Assembly: GCF_000525795.1 (NCBI RefSeq)
Contig: NZ_AOCG01000003.1
Location: forward strand, 62,001-126,000
Length of the DNA: 64,000 nucleotides
Direction of reading: 5' to 3'
Source of the DNA: Listeria aquatica FSL S10-1188
GTDB taxonomy: Bacteria; Bacillota; Bacilli; Lactobacillales; Listeriaceae
Shown: in pieces, positions 19,863 to 28,019 of the stretch
Layout: each line of letters starts with the position of its first letter
Position numbering within the stretch: position 1 is the stretch's first letter
Translations under genes and position numbers: made by a program
The notes under the pieces: generated by a model
What the model was told of the DNA's origin: nothing
The model's input: the letters and a program-made list of their open reading frames with translations, nothing else
Databases searched by the model: none

Positions 19863-22004
19863 TTAATTTCCGCCGAGCCAGCCGCCAATCTCGTCTGTTA
19901 CTTTGCCGCCAAATTCTTTGACTTTGCCAGCACCTTTTTTGATCGCGTCGCCTGCTTCACCCGCTTTTTCTTTCACCGAGTTCCAGAAATCATTATTTTC
20001 TTCTTCTTTTTTCGCTTCATCCGCTTTTTTCTTCTGCGTAATTTGAGCGGCACTCTTCGTTGCGAAGTCTTCAGGTTTCAAGTATCTGAGACCACTCTTC
20101 ATGACATAATGTGCTAAGTTTGCTACACCGCTCGAGCTATTCGTTTTTAGATAATGACTTTCATCCGTTTTGTCATATCCCATCCAGACAGCCCCGACAA
20201 GGTTTGGCGTATAACCCACAAACCACTGATCTTTAGTGCCGCTCTTATCATCAAACGGAACTTGCGTTGAACCAGTTTTTCCGGCCATTTCATAACCAGC
20301 TACAGCTGCATTTTGTCCCGTTCCATTATTCACAACATCAAGCAACATCGAAGTCATTTCATCTGAAACATCTTCCGAAATAATTCGTTTCGTCTCTGGT
20401 TCGTGTTCATAAATCGTATTCCCAGATGGATCGACAATCTTACTAATAACGTAGCCTTCAGTTGGTTTTACGCCTTTATTTGCAAAAGTTGCATAAGCTG
20501 CGGCCATTTCAACTGGCGTCGCTCCCTTACTCAACCCACCAAGTGCGAGTCCAAGCGTATCATCACTTTCTTCAAGCGGAATTCCAAATCGCTCAACAGA
20601 CTTCATGCCACGCTTGATACCAATTTCATTCAAGGTCCAAACAGCTGGCGCATTAATCGATTGCGCTACCGCTTCGTACATTGGAACCTCCCCTTGATAC
20701 GTTCCACTTACGTTTGTTGGCGTATAATTGCCTTTGTAAGTTTTCTTTTCATCTTTTAGCATAGTGTCGACATTCCAGCCTTTTTCAAGCGCCGGCACGT
20801 AAGCTGCGAGAGGTTTCATCGTTGAACCTGGTTGTGCGCGCATTTGCGTTGCCCGGTTAAAGCCACGGAAAGTATGCTCCCCACGGCCTCCAATCAAGGC
20901 TCTAATCCCCCCGGTTGCTGGATCCATTAAGACCGCACCAGACTGAACCAGCGTTCCATCACTGGTACCTTGTGGGAAATAATAGTTATTATCATAAATA
21001 CTCTCTAATGAAGTTTGATAATTTTGATCAAGCTGCGTATAAATCTTATATCCTTTACGCATGATTTCGTCTTGTGAAACGTCTGCTTTATTTACGGCTT
21101 CATTGATAACCGCGTCCACATACCACGGATACTTATTAGCCAGTGGATCAGACGCTTTATTATTTAGCGCCACCTTCGTATTTCGATAGGTATTATATTC
21201 GCTCTTGCTAATTTTTTTATTTTCGAGCATCGTTTTTAAAACGACGTTGCGTCGCTCCGTTGCTCGTTCCAAATGTTTATACGGGTCATAGGCACTAGGC
21301 GCTTGTAACAACCCCGCAATCATCGCCGCTTCAGGAACTGTAAGCTCAGAAGCACTTTTTCCAAAATATTTTTTCGAAGCATTTTCAATGCCCCATTCAC
21401 CATTTCCAAAGTAAGAACGATTTAAGTACATCTCTAAAATTTCATCTTTTGAATACGTCCGTTCAATTTCACGCGCCATAAACAATTCTTTAGCTTTTCG
21501 CGTGAATGTTTGCTCCTGACTAAGCAAGGCATTTTTCGCAAGTTGCTGCGTGATCGTACTACCACCACCAGTAATTCCACCGGTTTTAACCAAACCAAAC
21601 GCTGACCGGAAAATCCCCTTTAAGTCAAACCCATTATGCTGATAAAATTTTCGGTCCTCGACTGAGACAACCGCATTTTGCGCGTTTTTAGATATCTTAT
21701 CGATTTTAACAAAAGTCGCATCCGTTGACGAAAGCTCGCCTGCTTTATCGCCATCTTTGTCATAGACAATCGTAGCCGTTTCTAATCCTTTTTTGAGCGC
21801 ATCGATATCTGCAGATTTGGCCACAACCGTTAAATAAATAATAAACCCAAGTATCGCAAGTAGTACAAATAAAATAATCCATTTAATAATATGTTTATTC
21901 TTCATAAAACGGCGCAATTTATTCCAAAAAATTCCAAGCCATTTCCAGATAAAGCTGAAAAATTGTTTGATTGATTTTAAAATCAGCTGTTTAAAATTTT
22001 CCAA
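19863..22004 (-). CDS. Class A penicillin-binding protein (Lmo2229-like)
   Basis: Bifunctional peptidoglycan glycosyltransferase/transpeptidase of 713 residues, the length of Lmo2229. A cytoplasmic tail and one TM (about 38-62) precede the GT51 domain: EDRKFYQHNGFDLKG with catalytic Glu, TGGGSTITQQLAKN, and EMYLNRSYFGNGEWGIENAS. The transpeptidase has QPGSTMKP (S-x-x-K), an S-x-N-type SINAPAV, and KTGSTQ. A Lys/Glu/Gly-rich tail of about 60 residues ends in GGWLGGN. TTG start at 22004 with AGGAGAT upstream. Monocistronic. Known in L. monocytogenes as a beta-lactam-responsive high-molecular-weight PBP. Confidence 0.93.
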   Translation of the reverse strand: MENFKQLILKSIKQFFSFIWKWLGIFWNKLRRFMKNKHIIKWIILFVLLAILGFIIYLTVVAKSADIDALKKGLETATIVYDKDGDKAGELSSTDATFVKIDKISKNAQNAVVSVEDRKFYQHNGFDLKGIFRSAFGLVKTGGITGGGSTITQQLAKNALLSQEQTFTRKAKELFMAREIERTYSKDEILEMYLNRSYFGNGEWGIENASKKYFGKSASELTVPEAAMIAGLLQAPSAYDPYKHLERATERRNVVLKTMLENKKISKSEYNTYRNTKVALNNKASDPLANKYPWYVDAVINEAVNKADVSQDEIMRKGYKIYTQLDQNYQTSLESIYDNNYYFPQGTSDGTLVQSGAVLMDPATGGIRALIGGRGEHTFRGFNRATQMRAQPGSTMKPLAAYVPALEKGWNVDTMLKDEKKTYKGNYTPTNVSGTYQGEVPMYEAVAQSINAPAVWTLNEIGIKRGMKSVERFGIPLEESDDTLGLALGGLSKGATPVEMAAAYATFANKGVKPTEGYVISKIVDPSGNTIYEHEPETKRIISEDVSDEMTSMLLDVVNNGTGQNAAVAGYEMAGKTGSTQVPFDDKSGTKDQWFVGYTPNLVGAVWMGYDKTDESHYLKTNSSSGVANLAHYVMKSGLRYLKPEDFATKSAAQITQKKKADEAKKEEENNDFWNSVKEKAGEAGDAIKKGAGKVKEFGGKVTDEIGGWLGGN

Positions 22005-22260
22005 ACTTATCTCCTAACTTTCCTTTAAATTTAGTTCACCGTTGATAAATTGCACACTGAACTACGACTATTTTACGCTAAATGAGGAATTTTTTCTACC
22101 GCCCTAAGCCTTATTTTTTTCTCTTCCCATTTGCCTATGCCAAAATAGCTGAAAATAAAAAAAGATGTTTCCCAAAAAACGAAACTGGGTAGACAACAAG
22201 TATGGACAGAAGGACTTTTTAGAAAGATCTTCAGAAAGACAACACGGAAAGGAATTAAAA

Positions 22261-22688
22261 ATGCCAAAAAAAATTGATTTATTTCTTGTCACAATCGCAT
22301 ATTCGCAGCTTGATCGCGGAAGCGTGGGCGAAGAAACTCAAACTTTCTGATGTGACCTTCATCAGCGGTTCTTGGCTCAAGGCTCGCAAAACACATTTCG
22401 TGTCTGAGGCGCTTCAAGAGTTTGCAATCGATACTCCGAGTAGTTTGTCTTATGTCCCTAGTCAAAAACTTCTAGAAAAGGCCGACTTAATTGTCACGAT
22501 TTATGATTCGACTTATGAAATCGCGCCGCACTATCCAGAAACACTCCAGAAAAAAAATCGTCTACTGGGATATCAAAGATCCAGAGCATGCCAAAAGCAC
22601 ACAATCAAAGTGGGCCATATATCAGGAAATTTGCGAGCAAATCGCCGTTCTTGTCATGAGTTTAAAGAAACAGTTTATTGAAATTTAA
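22261..22688 (+). CDS. ArsC / low-molecular-weight phosphatase-like protein, frameshifted, active-site Cys not seen
   Basis: LMW-phosphatase/arsenate-reductase fold, about 142 residues, at the place of Listeria lmo2230. Three frames must be joined, at A8 22266-22273 and A8 22550-22557. The pieces give MPKK-LIYFLSQSHIRSLIAEAWAKK, then LIVTIYDSTYEIAPHYPETLQKK, then IVYWDIKDPEHAKSTQSKWAIYQEI. The C-terminal D-P-E and W-x-x-Y-x-E-I fit the family. The P-loop should read C-x5-R, but the stretch before R-S-x-I-A-E-A-W has no Cys in this frame, and the resolving cysteines of ArsC are also absent. It may be a diverged or dead member, or carry further sequencing errors. Followed by its own terminator. 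Confidence 0.65.
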
Positions 22689-22693
22689 CTTTG

Positions 22694-22722
22694 TCTCTCC
22701 GAAATCTTTCGGAGAGATTTTT
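22694..22722 (+). terminator. Terminator after the arsC-like gene
   Basis: TCTCTCCGAAA / TTTCGGAGAGA hairpin with a short loop, followed by T5. Confidence 0.88.
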
Positions 22723-22741
22723 GTAATGGAGGGCGTTTAAA

Positions 22742-23614
22742 TTGGATGGCTATCAAGATATAAAAAAAGGAGAAAAAGCAGCCTTACTGAGTATTTTAGC
22801 TTATCTTTTTCTTGCTGTCGTCAAAGTTATTGTCGGTTTACTTGGACATTCTGACGCACTGTTTGCCGACGGTTTGAATAACACAACCGATGTCATCGCT
22901 TCTGTCGCTTTACTAATCGGGCTCCGGATATCACGCATCCCACCTGATGCCGATCACGCTTACGGGCACCGTAGAACTGAAACGATTAGTTCACTCGTTG
23001 CATCTTTTATCATGCTACTCGTCGGTCTCGAAGTTATCTTTAGCTCGATATCCAACTTATTTAAAGGAAACTTTGCCGCACCAAATACCTTAACAGCCAT
23101 TGTCGCTTTCTTCTCCGGCATTTTCATGTTTGGGATTTATCTTTATAATAACCGTCTTGCGAAAAAAATCGATAGCCAAGCAGTAAAAGCTGCCGCACTC
23201 GATAATCGCTCCGATGCATTAGTGAGCTTTGGTGCATTTATCGGCATTATTTTTGCCGTGCTTGGTTTCCCTTGGGTGGATGCTGTAACTGCGCTACTTG
23301 TTGGTATTTTGATCGGTTATACCGCCGTAAAAATTTTCTTTGATGCCGCACATAGCTTAACAGATGGATTTGATGTCTCTAAACTTGAAATCATCCACAA
23401 CCTTGTTCACGACGTGCCAGAAGTGAAAGAAATAAAGGATATCAAAGCTCGCTTTAATGGAAACCGGATCTGGATTGACTTGACAGTATCCGTTGATCCA
23501 AATTTAAATGTCATACGTAGTCATGAAATTACTGAACAAATCGAACAAGCAATTCGTTCAAAATTTCCAACCGCTTATACACTCGTTCACATTGAACCTT
23601 TTTTTGAAAAGTAG
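22742..23614 (+). CDS. Cation diffusion facilitator transporter
   Basis: CDF efflux protein of 290 residues. Six TM helices in the first 200 residues carry the metal-site pairs HSDALFADGLNNTTD (TM2) and DNRSDALVSFGAF (TM5). The loop PPDADHAYGHRRTE is typical of CDF. A cytoplasmic ferredoxin-like domain (about 205-290) ends in AYTLVHIEPFF. TTG start with GGAGGG upstream; no better in-frame ATG exists. It follows the arsC-like gene after a terminator and precedes the corC leader. Mn/Fe/Zn preference cannot be set from sequence, though the N-x-x-x-D and D-x-x-x-D metal sites resemble MntE-type exporters. Confidence 0.9.
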   Translation: MDGYQDIKKGEKAALLSILAYLFLAVVKVIVGLLGHSDALFADGLNNTTDVIASVALLIGLRISRIPPDADHAYGHRRTETISSLVASFIMLLVGLEVIFSSISNLFKGNFAAPNTLTAIVAFFSGIFMFGIYLYNNRLAKKIDSQAVKAAALDNRSDALVSFGAFIGIIFAVLGFPWVDAVTALLVGILIGYTAVKIFFDAAHSLTDGFDVSKLEIIHNLVHDVPEVKEIKDIKARFNGNRIWIDLTVSVDPNLNVIRSHEITEQIEQAIRSKFPTAYTLVHIEPFFEK

Positions 23615-23621
23615 AATATTA

Positions 23622-23650
23622 TTGTGTTCTTTTTCATTCTCCATTATAAT
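23622..23650 (+). promoter_or_regulatory. corC promoter
   Basis: TTGTGT, a 17-base spacer and a perfect TATAAT at 23645-23650. Predicted transcription start near 23657, giving a 200-base 5' untranslated region. Confidence 0.7.
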
Positions 23651-23656
23651 TTAGAT

Positions 23657-23855
23657 AACTTTACCAATTCGGAGAAGGAGGGGATTTTCGAATGGGGCAG
23701 TGCAACTAATTTCAAATTTAATTCATTATCCATCCAGTAGGCGCTTCGCTTTGAGAATTTTCTCCTCTAAGCCAGACAGCCTACTCCTTTCTAAAAATCA
23801 AGATTACCTAGGAGGTGGCAGTCATTTATAGAGTTATTCTGTAAATGACCTACGA
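23657..23855 (+). promoter_or_regulatory. Long structured leader of corC with mini-ORF
   Basis: The 200-base leader contains a five-codon ORF (M-G-Q-C-N, 23692-23709) with a strong GAAGGAGG site. It also has a stem pairing AGTAGGC (near 23740) with GCCTACT (near 23790), and an 11-bp stem at 23821-23831/23839-23849. That last stem lies between the only good Shine-Dalgarno (AGGAGGTG, 23810-23817) and the TTG start at 23856. If folded, it brings the two within about 12 bases. This suggests translational control by an ion or by ribosome position. It does not match riboswitch classes I can recall. Confidence 0.55.
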
Positions 23856-25193
23856 TTGATACTTACCATTAAATTTTTAATCATCGCACTTTTGATCGGT
23901 GTTTCGGCCTTTTTTGTTGCGACCGAATTCGCGATTGTCAAAATGCGACCAAGTCGACTCGATCAGTTGATATCAGAAGGAAGTAAGCGAGCAAAACTGG
24001 CTCGTTATATCTATAACCATCTGAATGCTTACTTATCAGCTTGTCAGCTTGGGATTACGATCAGTTCACTAGGATTAGGTTGGCTCGGGGAATCGACCGT
24101 TGAAGCCGCGCTACATCCGCTTTTTGAACTCTTACATGTACCAAATTCGATTGTAACCTTGCTTTCTTTTGTGATTGCTTTCATTCTCATCACATTCTTG
24201 CATGTTGTTGTTGGAGAACTGGTTCCAAAGACACTTGCAATTGATAAAACAGAAGCTGTCGCGCTGACCGTTGCAAGACCGCTTCATTATTTCTATAAAA
24301 TCATGTTTCCATTCATTTGGTTGTTGAATGAGTCTTCCGTCCTTATTTCGAAGGCATTTGGACTAGAACCCGCGAATGAACATGAAGTGGCGCACACAGA
24401 AGAAGAATTGCGCATTATCGTTGGAGAAAGCTACAAAAGCGGTGAGATTAACCAATCTGAATTCCGCTACGTTAATAAAATTTTTGATTTTGACGAACGA
24501 ATGGCAAAAGAAGTGATGATTCCACGAACGGAAATTGTCACAATCGATGCTGGATCGAATATTTCTGATCTATCTGATATTATGAAAACCGAGCGTTATA
24601 CTCGTTATCCCGTTATTGATGGCGATAAAGACCACATTATCGGGGTATTAAACCTAAAAGAAATTTTATCTGCCTACGTAGAACATGGTTCTGATAAAAA
24701 ATTCAATATTGATCCTTATGTCAAACCCATTATTCGGGTTATTGAAACCATTCCGATCAAAGAACTTTTATTCCGAATGCAAAAAGAGCGTTCGCATATC
24801 GCGATCTTGCTTGATGAATATGGCGGCACATCTGGACTTGTCACAGTCGAAGATATCATCGAGGAAATCGTTGGGGACATTCGAGACGAATTTGATGCAG
24901 ATGAGATTCCTGAAATTCGCCGAATCAAAGATGGGCATTATATTGTAGATGCCAAACTCTTGATTGATGAAGTGAATAATATTCTTGGGACAGATATTGA
25001 GGAAGAAGAAGTTGATACGATTGGCGGCTGGTTCCTGACACAAAACTACGAAGTCGAAGTCGGCGATGAAATTGAATATGGCGGCTATATCTTCCGCGTT
25101 AAAGAAGCAGAACCGCATCACATTGAATACCTTGAAATCATCAAAATAGCAAAACCTGAATCCGAACAAAATGATGATGAAGATGACGATTAA
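23856..25193 (+). CDS. CorC/CNNM-type transporter (TlyC-like, DUF21-CBS-CorC_HlyC)
   Basis: A 445-residue membrane protein of the CorC/CNNM family, thought to export Mg2+ or Co2+; older annotations call it hemolysin. The N-terminal DUF21 domain (about 1-200, four TM) includes AFFVATEFAIVKMRPSRLDQL and GVGELVPKTLAID-like VVVGELVPKTLAI. Two CBS domains follow (about 215-340; VMIPRTEIVTIDA, HIAILLDEYGGTSGLVTVEDIIEEIVGDI), then the CorC_HlyC domain (about 360-440). TTG start is set by homologues beginning with a hydrophobic helix. Its Shine-Dalgarno is displaced by a hairpin (see leader). Acidic C-terminus. Confidence 0.92.
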   Translation: MILTIKFLIIALLIGVSAFFVATEFAIVKMRPSRLDQLISEGSKRAKLARYIYNHLNAYLSACQLGITISSLGLGWLGESTVEAALHPLFELLHVPNSIVTLLSFVIAFILITFLHVVVGELVPKTLAIDKTEAVALTVARPLHYFYKIMFPFIWLLNESSVLISKAFGLEPANEHEVAHTEEELRIIVGESYKSGEINQSEFRYVNKIFDFDERMAKEVMIPRTEIVTIDAGSNISDLSDIMKTERYTRYPVIDGDKDHIIGVLNLKEILSAYVEHGSDKKFNIDPYVKPIIRVIETIPIKELLFRMQKERSHIAILLDEYGGTSGLVTVEDIIEEIVGDIRDEFDADEIPEIRRIKDGHYIVDAKLLIDEVNNILGTDIEEEEVDTIGGWFLTQNYEVEVGDEIEYGGYIFRVKEAEPHHIEYLEIIKIAKPESEQNDDEDDD

Positions 25194-25196
25194 AAA

Positions 25197-25236
25197 GCAA
25201 AAAGCTGGAGCTTTGCAGAAAGTTCCAGCTTTTTGC
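25197..25236 (+). terminator. Terminator of corC
   Basis: GCAAAAAGCTGGA / TCCAGCTTTTTGC perfect inverted repeat with T5 in the second arm. Confidence 0.85.
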
Positions 25237-25256
25237 TGCCAAGGAGGCTTATAATT

Positions 25257-26114
25257 ATGCTAAAAATTGAAATTCTCCCTGAATGGGAAAGCCAAACTTT
25301 AACGGAGCTCTTTCGGGATACATTCCATTTAGGAAAAAAGTCGCGGCACGAACTCCGGATGTCACAAGACTTCACACTGGACGGTTCGAATAAACCCAAC
25401 TGGGAAAGCGAGCTTTCTGCCGGACAAATTTTAACAGTCCCCCTTCAAAAAGAAAATGCCGCAAAAATTGAGTCAGGCTCACTCGACATTTCATACGAAG
25501 ACGATTTTATTCTCGTTTTAAATAAACCTGCAGGCGTTAAGACACACCCAAATAGCCCTGATGAAACCGGGACACTCGCGAATTTTGCCGCAGCGTATTT
25601 AAAGCACGATCCCACTTCTTCCCCGTTTGCCGTTCATAGACTTGACCAAGAAACTTCGGGTTTGGTTTTATTCGCTAAGAATCCCTTGAGCCTCGCTGCT
25701 TTTTCTTGGCAACTTGAAAACCGCAACATCCATAGAATTTATCTAGCACTAGTTAGCGGCAAAACACCAGAAACCCTTACCATCAAAGAACGAATTGGAA
25801 CTGACCGGCATCATCCAAACAAAATGTGCATCAGCCCTACCGGAAAAAATGCAATCACGCATATGGAATGGCTTGAAACCTATCCAAATGCTACAAGCCT
25901 TGTCAGGTTAAAGCTTGAAACCGGACGCACTCACCAAATCCGTGTCCATCTGGCAAGTATTCATCACCCGATCATCGGTGACAAGCTCTATGGTGGTGCA
26001 AAACTTGCAAAACGAACCTTATTACACGCAGAACAACTTGAATTTTTCCATCCATTTTTAAATCAAACCTTATCGGTCAAAGCTCGTCCACCTAAGGACT
26101 TTATCATTGATTAA
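25257..26114 (+). CDS. RluA-family pseudouridine synthase
   Basis: Isomerises uridine to pseudouridine in rRNA or tRNA. 285 residues. An S4-like N-terminus (about 15-75) is followed by the catalytic domain with LNKPAGVKTHPN, the active-site motif HRLDQETSGLVLFAKN (catalytic Asp) and GRTHQIRVHLA. ATG 25257 lies nine bases after AAGGAGG; the frame is open upstream but without another site. Stands alone between two terminators. Which uridine it modifies cannot be read from sequence. Confidence 0.93.
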   Translation: MLKIEILPEWESQTLTELFRDTFHLGKKSRHELRMSQDFTLDGSNKPNWESELSAGQILTVPLQKENAAKIESGSLDISYEDDFILVLNKPAGVKTHPNSPDETGTLANFAAAYLKHDPTSSPFAVHRLDQETSGLVLFAKNPLSLAAFSWQLENRNIHRIYLALVSGKTPETLTIKERIGTDRHHPNKMCISPTGKNAITHMEWLETYPNATSLVRLKLETGRTHQIRVHLASIHHPIIGDKLYGGAKLAKRTLLHAEQLEFFHPFLNQTLSVKARPPKDFIID

Positions 26115-26157
26115 AAAACACCTCAAAACTAAGTAAGCCAAAGTTTTGAGGTGTTTA
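26114..26157. terminator. Bidirectional terminator, rluA / aldo-keto reductase
   Basis: AAACACCTCAAAACT / AGTTTTGAGGTGTTT inverted repeat with A and T tracts on either side, between convergent genes. Confidence 0.88.
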
Positions 26158-26158
26158 T

Positions 26159-27046
26159 TTAACGATTGTCGCGTGCATTTTGAAGCTGCTCTTCTTCACG
26201 CTTCATGCTTTCAAGAAAGTAAGCTAAATCATCTGGATCAGGTCCCACATATTTTCCGGTTTCTAGTTTACTAATCTTATACAAATCTTCCCTATCTAGC
26301 TCAAAATAGGATAACTTCGCATTTTCTTTAATCCGCGATGAAGCAATCGATTTTGGAATAATAATCGTGTCTCGTAATAAATGCCATTGTAAAATAACTT
26401 GGTCAACTTGCGCCCCGTGTTTTTTCGCAATATCTTGAATCACTGGGTTTTGCATAAGCGTACCCTTTGCAAGAGGCGACCAAGCCGCATGAGCAATCCC
26501 ATGTTTTTTCAAGAACGTTCGTAGTTCATTTTGAGGGAGAAGTGGATGCGTTTCTACTTGGTCAAGTACAGGTAATTCATTCGCAACGGCAAGCAAATCC
26601 TCTAGATGATGTTCCTTAAAGTTCGCGACACCAATTGCTTTCACCGCTCCCTCAGCGTAAAGTCGCTCCATCGCACGCCAAGTGTCTCGATACTTTCCTG
26701 CGAGTGGCCAGTGAATTAAGTACAAATCGAGTTCGTTTAAGTTTAAATTCTTAAGCGTCCGCTCAAAGGCAAATAGTGTTTCATCGTAGCCCTGGTCACC
26801 GTTCCAAATTTTTGAACTGATGAAAAGTTCCTCTCGCAAAACCCCTCCTGCGCGAATCGCTTCACCAACTTCACGTTCATTATTATAAACAGCTGCCGTA
26901 TCAAATAAGCGATATCCTGCATTAATCGCCTCTACAACCGCTTGTGTGATATATTTTTCTTCACTCATTTGAAAAATTCCAAGCCCAATGTAAGGAATTT
27001 TACTTCCATTTTGTAGCTGGTATTTATCTTGCACGGTTTTCACCAT
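26159..27046 (-). CDS. Aldo/keto reductase
   Basis: NADPH-dependent oxidoreductase of 295 residues with a TIM barrel. Signature segments are LFDTAAVYNNEREVGEAIR (catalytic Asp and Tyr), SSKIWNGD (catalytic Lys) and LYLIHWPLAG (catalytic His). The cofactor end IIPKSIASSRIKENAKL is also typical. ATG with GAAGGAGG upstream. A -10-like TATACT lies about 45-50 bases upstream on the minus strand. Similar Firmicute enzymes reduce dicarbonyls or diketo-gluconate-type compounds, but the substrate is not evident. A consensus cre site lies 135 bases upstream, shared with the divergent phosphate genes. Confidence 0.93.
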   Translation of the reverse strand: MVKTVQDKYQLQNGSKIPYIGLGIFQMSEEKYITQAVVEAINAGYRLFDTAAVYNNEREVGEAIRAGGVLREELFISSKIWNGDQGYDETLFAFERTLKNLNLNELDLYLIHWPLAGKYRDTWRAMERLYAEGAVKAIGVANFKEHHLEDLLAVANELPVLDQVETHPLLPQNELRTFLKKHGIAHAAWSPLAKGTLMQNPVIQDIAKKHGAQVDQVILQWHLLRDTIIIPKSIASSRIKENAKLSYFELDREDLYKISKLETGKYVGPDPDDLAYFLESMKREEEQLQNARDNR

Positions 27047-27180
27047 CTGAAAGCCTCCTTCAAACCCGCTTCCTTGTTTAGAAAGTTCTATTCTCAGTAT
27101 ACCGAATTTCCGCTTTCCTTCCTAATAATAAGTTAATTTTTCATGACAAAAAAAAACGCATGTTGCGCTAACAATCCCAT

Positions 27181-27195
27181 TTGTAAACGATTGCA
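27181..27195. promoter_or_regulatory. cre-like CcpA site in the 27047-27388 intergenic region
   Basis: TTGTAAACGATTGCA matches WTGNAANCGNWNNCW at every position. It lies between the divergent aldo/keto reductase and PhoU-like genes, 135 bases from one start and 194 from the other, so it could serve either. The rest of this 342-base gap is AT-rich; I see no ORF or terminator in it. Confidence 0.55.
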
Positions 27196-27388
27196 GTCTT
27201 TCTCCGCCTTATTTTAACCCAAAAAAAGTTTCCTATTTCAGTGCTCGATATGTTAGTATTATCATGTGGTAAATTTCAAGTTGATACGTTTTAATTTTTT
27301 GTAAGCATATTGTTAAGAAAAACCTTTTAAACACAAGGAATTCATTTGCAAAAATTACTTACTTAAAGGATCGGGGGAATTTAAGAAA

Positions 27389-28009
27389 ATGGCTTTTAAA
27401 AATAAGAAAGACCGCTTTGCATCTTTACTACATGACATTGCTGTGAATCTTCACGAGGGAGCTGACTTTTTTGCTACCTACAACATTGATTCACTTGGGG
27501 ACTTACATACTTTTTCAGATAAAATGAAAGAATATGAAACGACCGGTGATACAATGGTTCACAAAATGATCATGGAATTAAACGATGCCTTCATTACACC
27601 TATCGAGCGTGAAGATATGCTTGAGCTTACAAACCGTTTAGATGATGTAATGGACGGTCTTGAACAAACTGCTTTTTCACTTGAAATCTGTCAGATTACT
27701 CATTATGACGAATACATGTTGAAATTTATTAAAGCGATCCAAGAAAGCACTGTTGAGATCGAAAAAGCAGTTGATCTTGTTTTCAATAAGAAACTGAAAG
27801 ATGTGCGTAAGTTAGCCATAAAAATCAAAGATTATGAATCGCAATGCGATGAAGTTTACCGCGAATCACTTATTAAATTATTCCAAGAAGAAACAGATGC
27901 GATTAAAATTATTCGCAAAAAACAAGTTTATGAAGATCTAGAAGAAGTTGCAGACAACTGTCAAAGTGTTGCTAATACACTTGAGTCAATTGTCATGAAG
28001 AACGCATAA
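27389..28009 (+). CDS. DUF47/PhoU-like protein partner of Pit
   Basis: A 206-residue all-helical protein of the DUF47 (PhoU_div, TIGR00153) family, usually encoded directly before a Pit phosphate transporter and thought to control it. It shows FASLLHDIAVNLHEGADFFA at the N-terminus, E-x-x-x-D helices (KMKEYETTGDTMVHKMIMEL, EREDMLELTNRLDDVMDGLE) that could bind metal clusters, and YEDLEEVADNCQSVANTLESIVMKNA at the end. AGGATCGGGGG lies upstream. Spaced 10 bases from pit. Confidence 0.92.
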   Translation: MAFKNKKDRFASLLHDIAVNLHEGADFFATYNIDSLGDLHTFSDKMKEYETTGDTMVHKMIMELNDAFITPIEREDMLELTNRLDDVMDGLEQTAFSLEICQITHYDEYMLKFIKAIQESTVEIEKAVDLVFNKKLKDVRKLAIKIKDYESQCDEVYRESLIKLFQEETDAIKIIRKKQVYEDLEEVADNCQSVANTLESIVMKNA

Positions 28010-28019
28010 GGAGCCGATC

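Noticed and set aside
23641-23855. M-box (Mg2+) or yybP-ykoY (Mn2+) riboswitch upstream of corC
   Set aside because: Only the final CTACGATTGA resembles the M-box end; the conserved core segments of both classes are absent.
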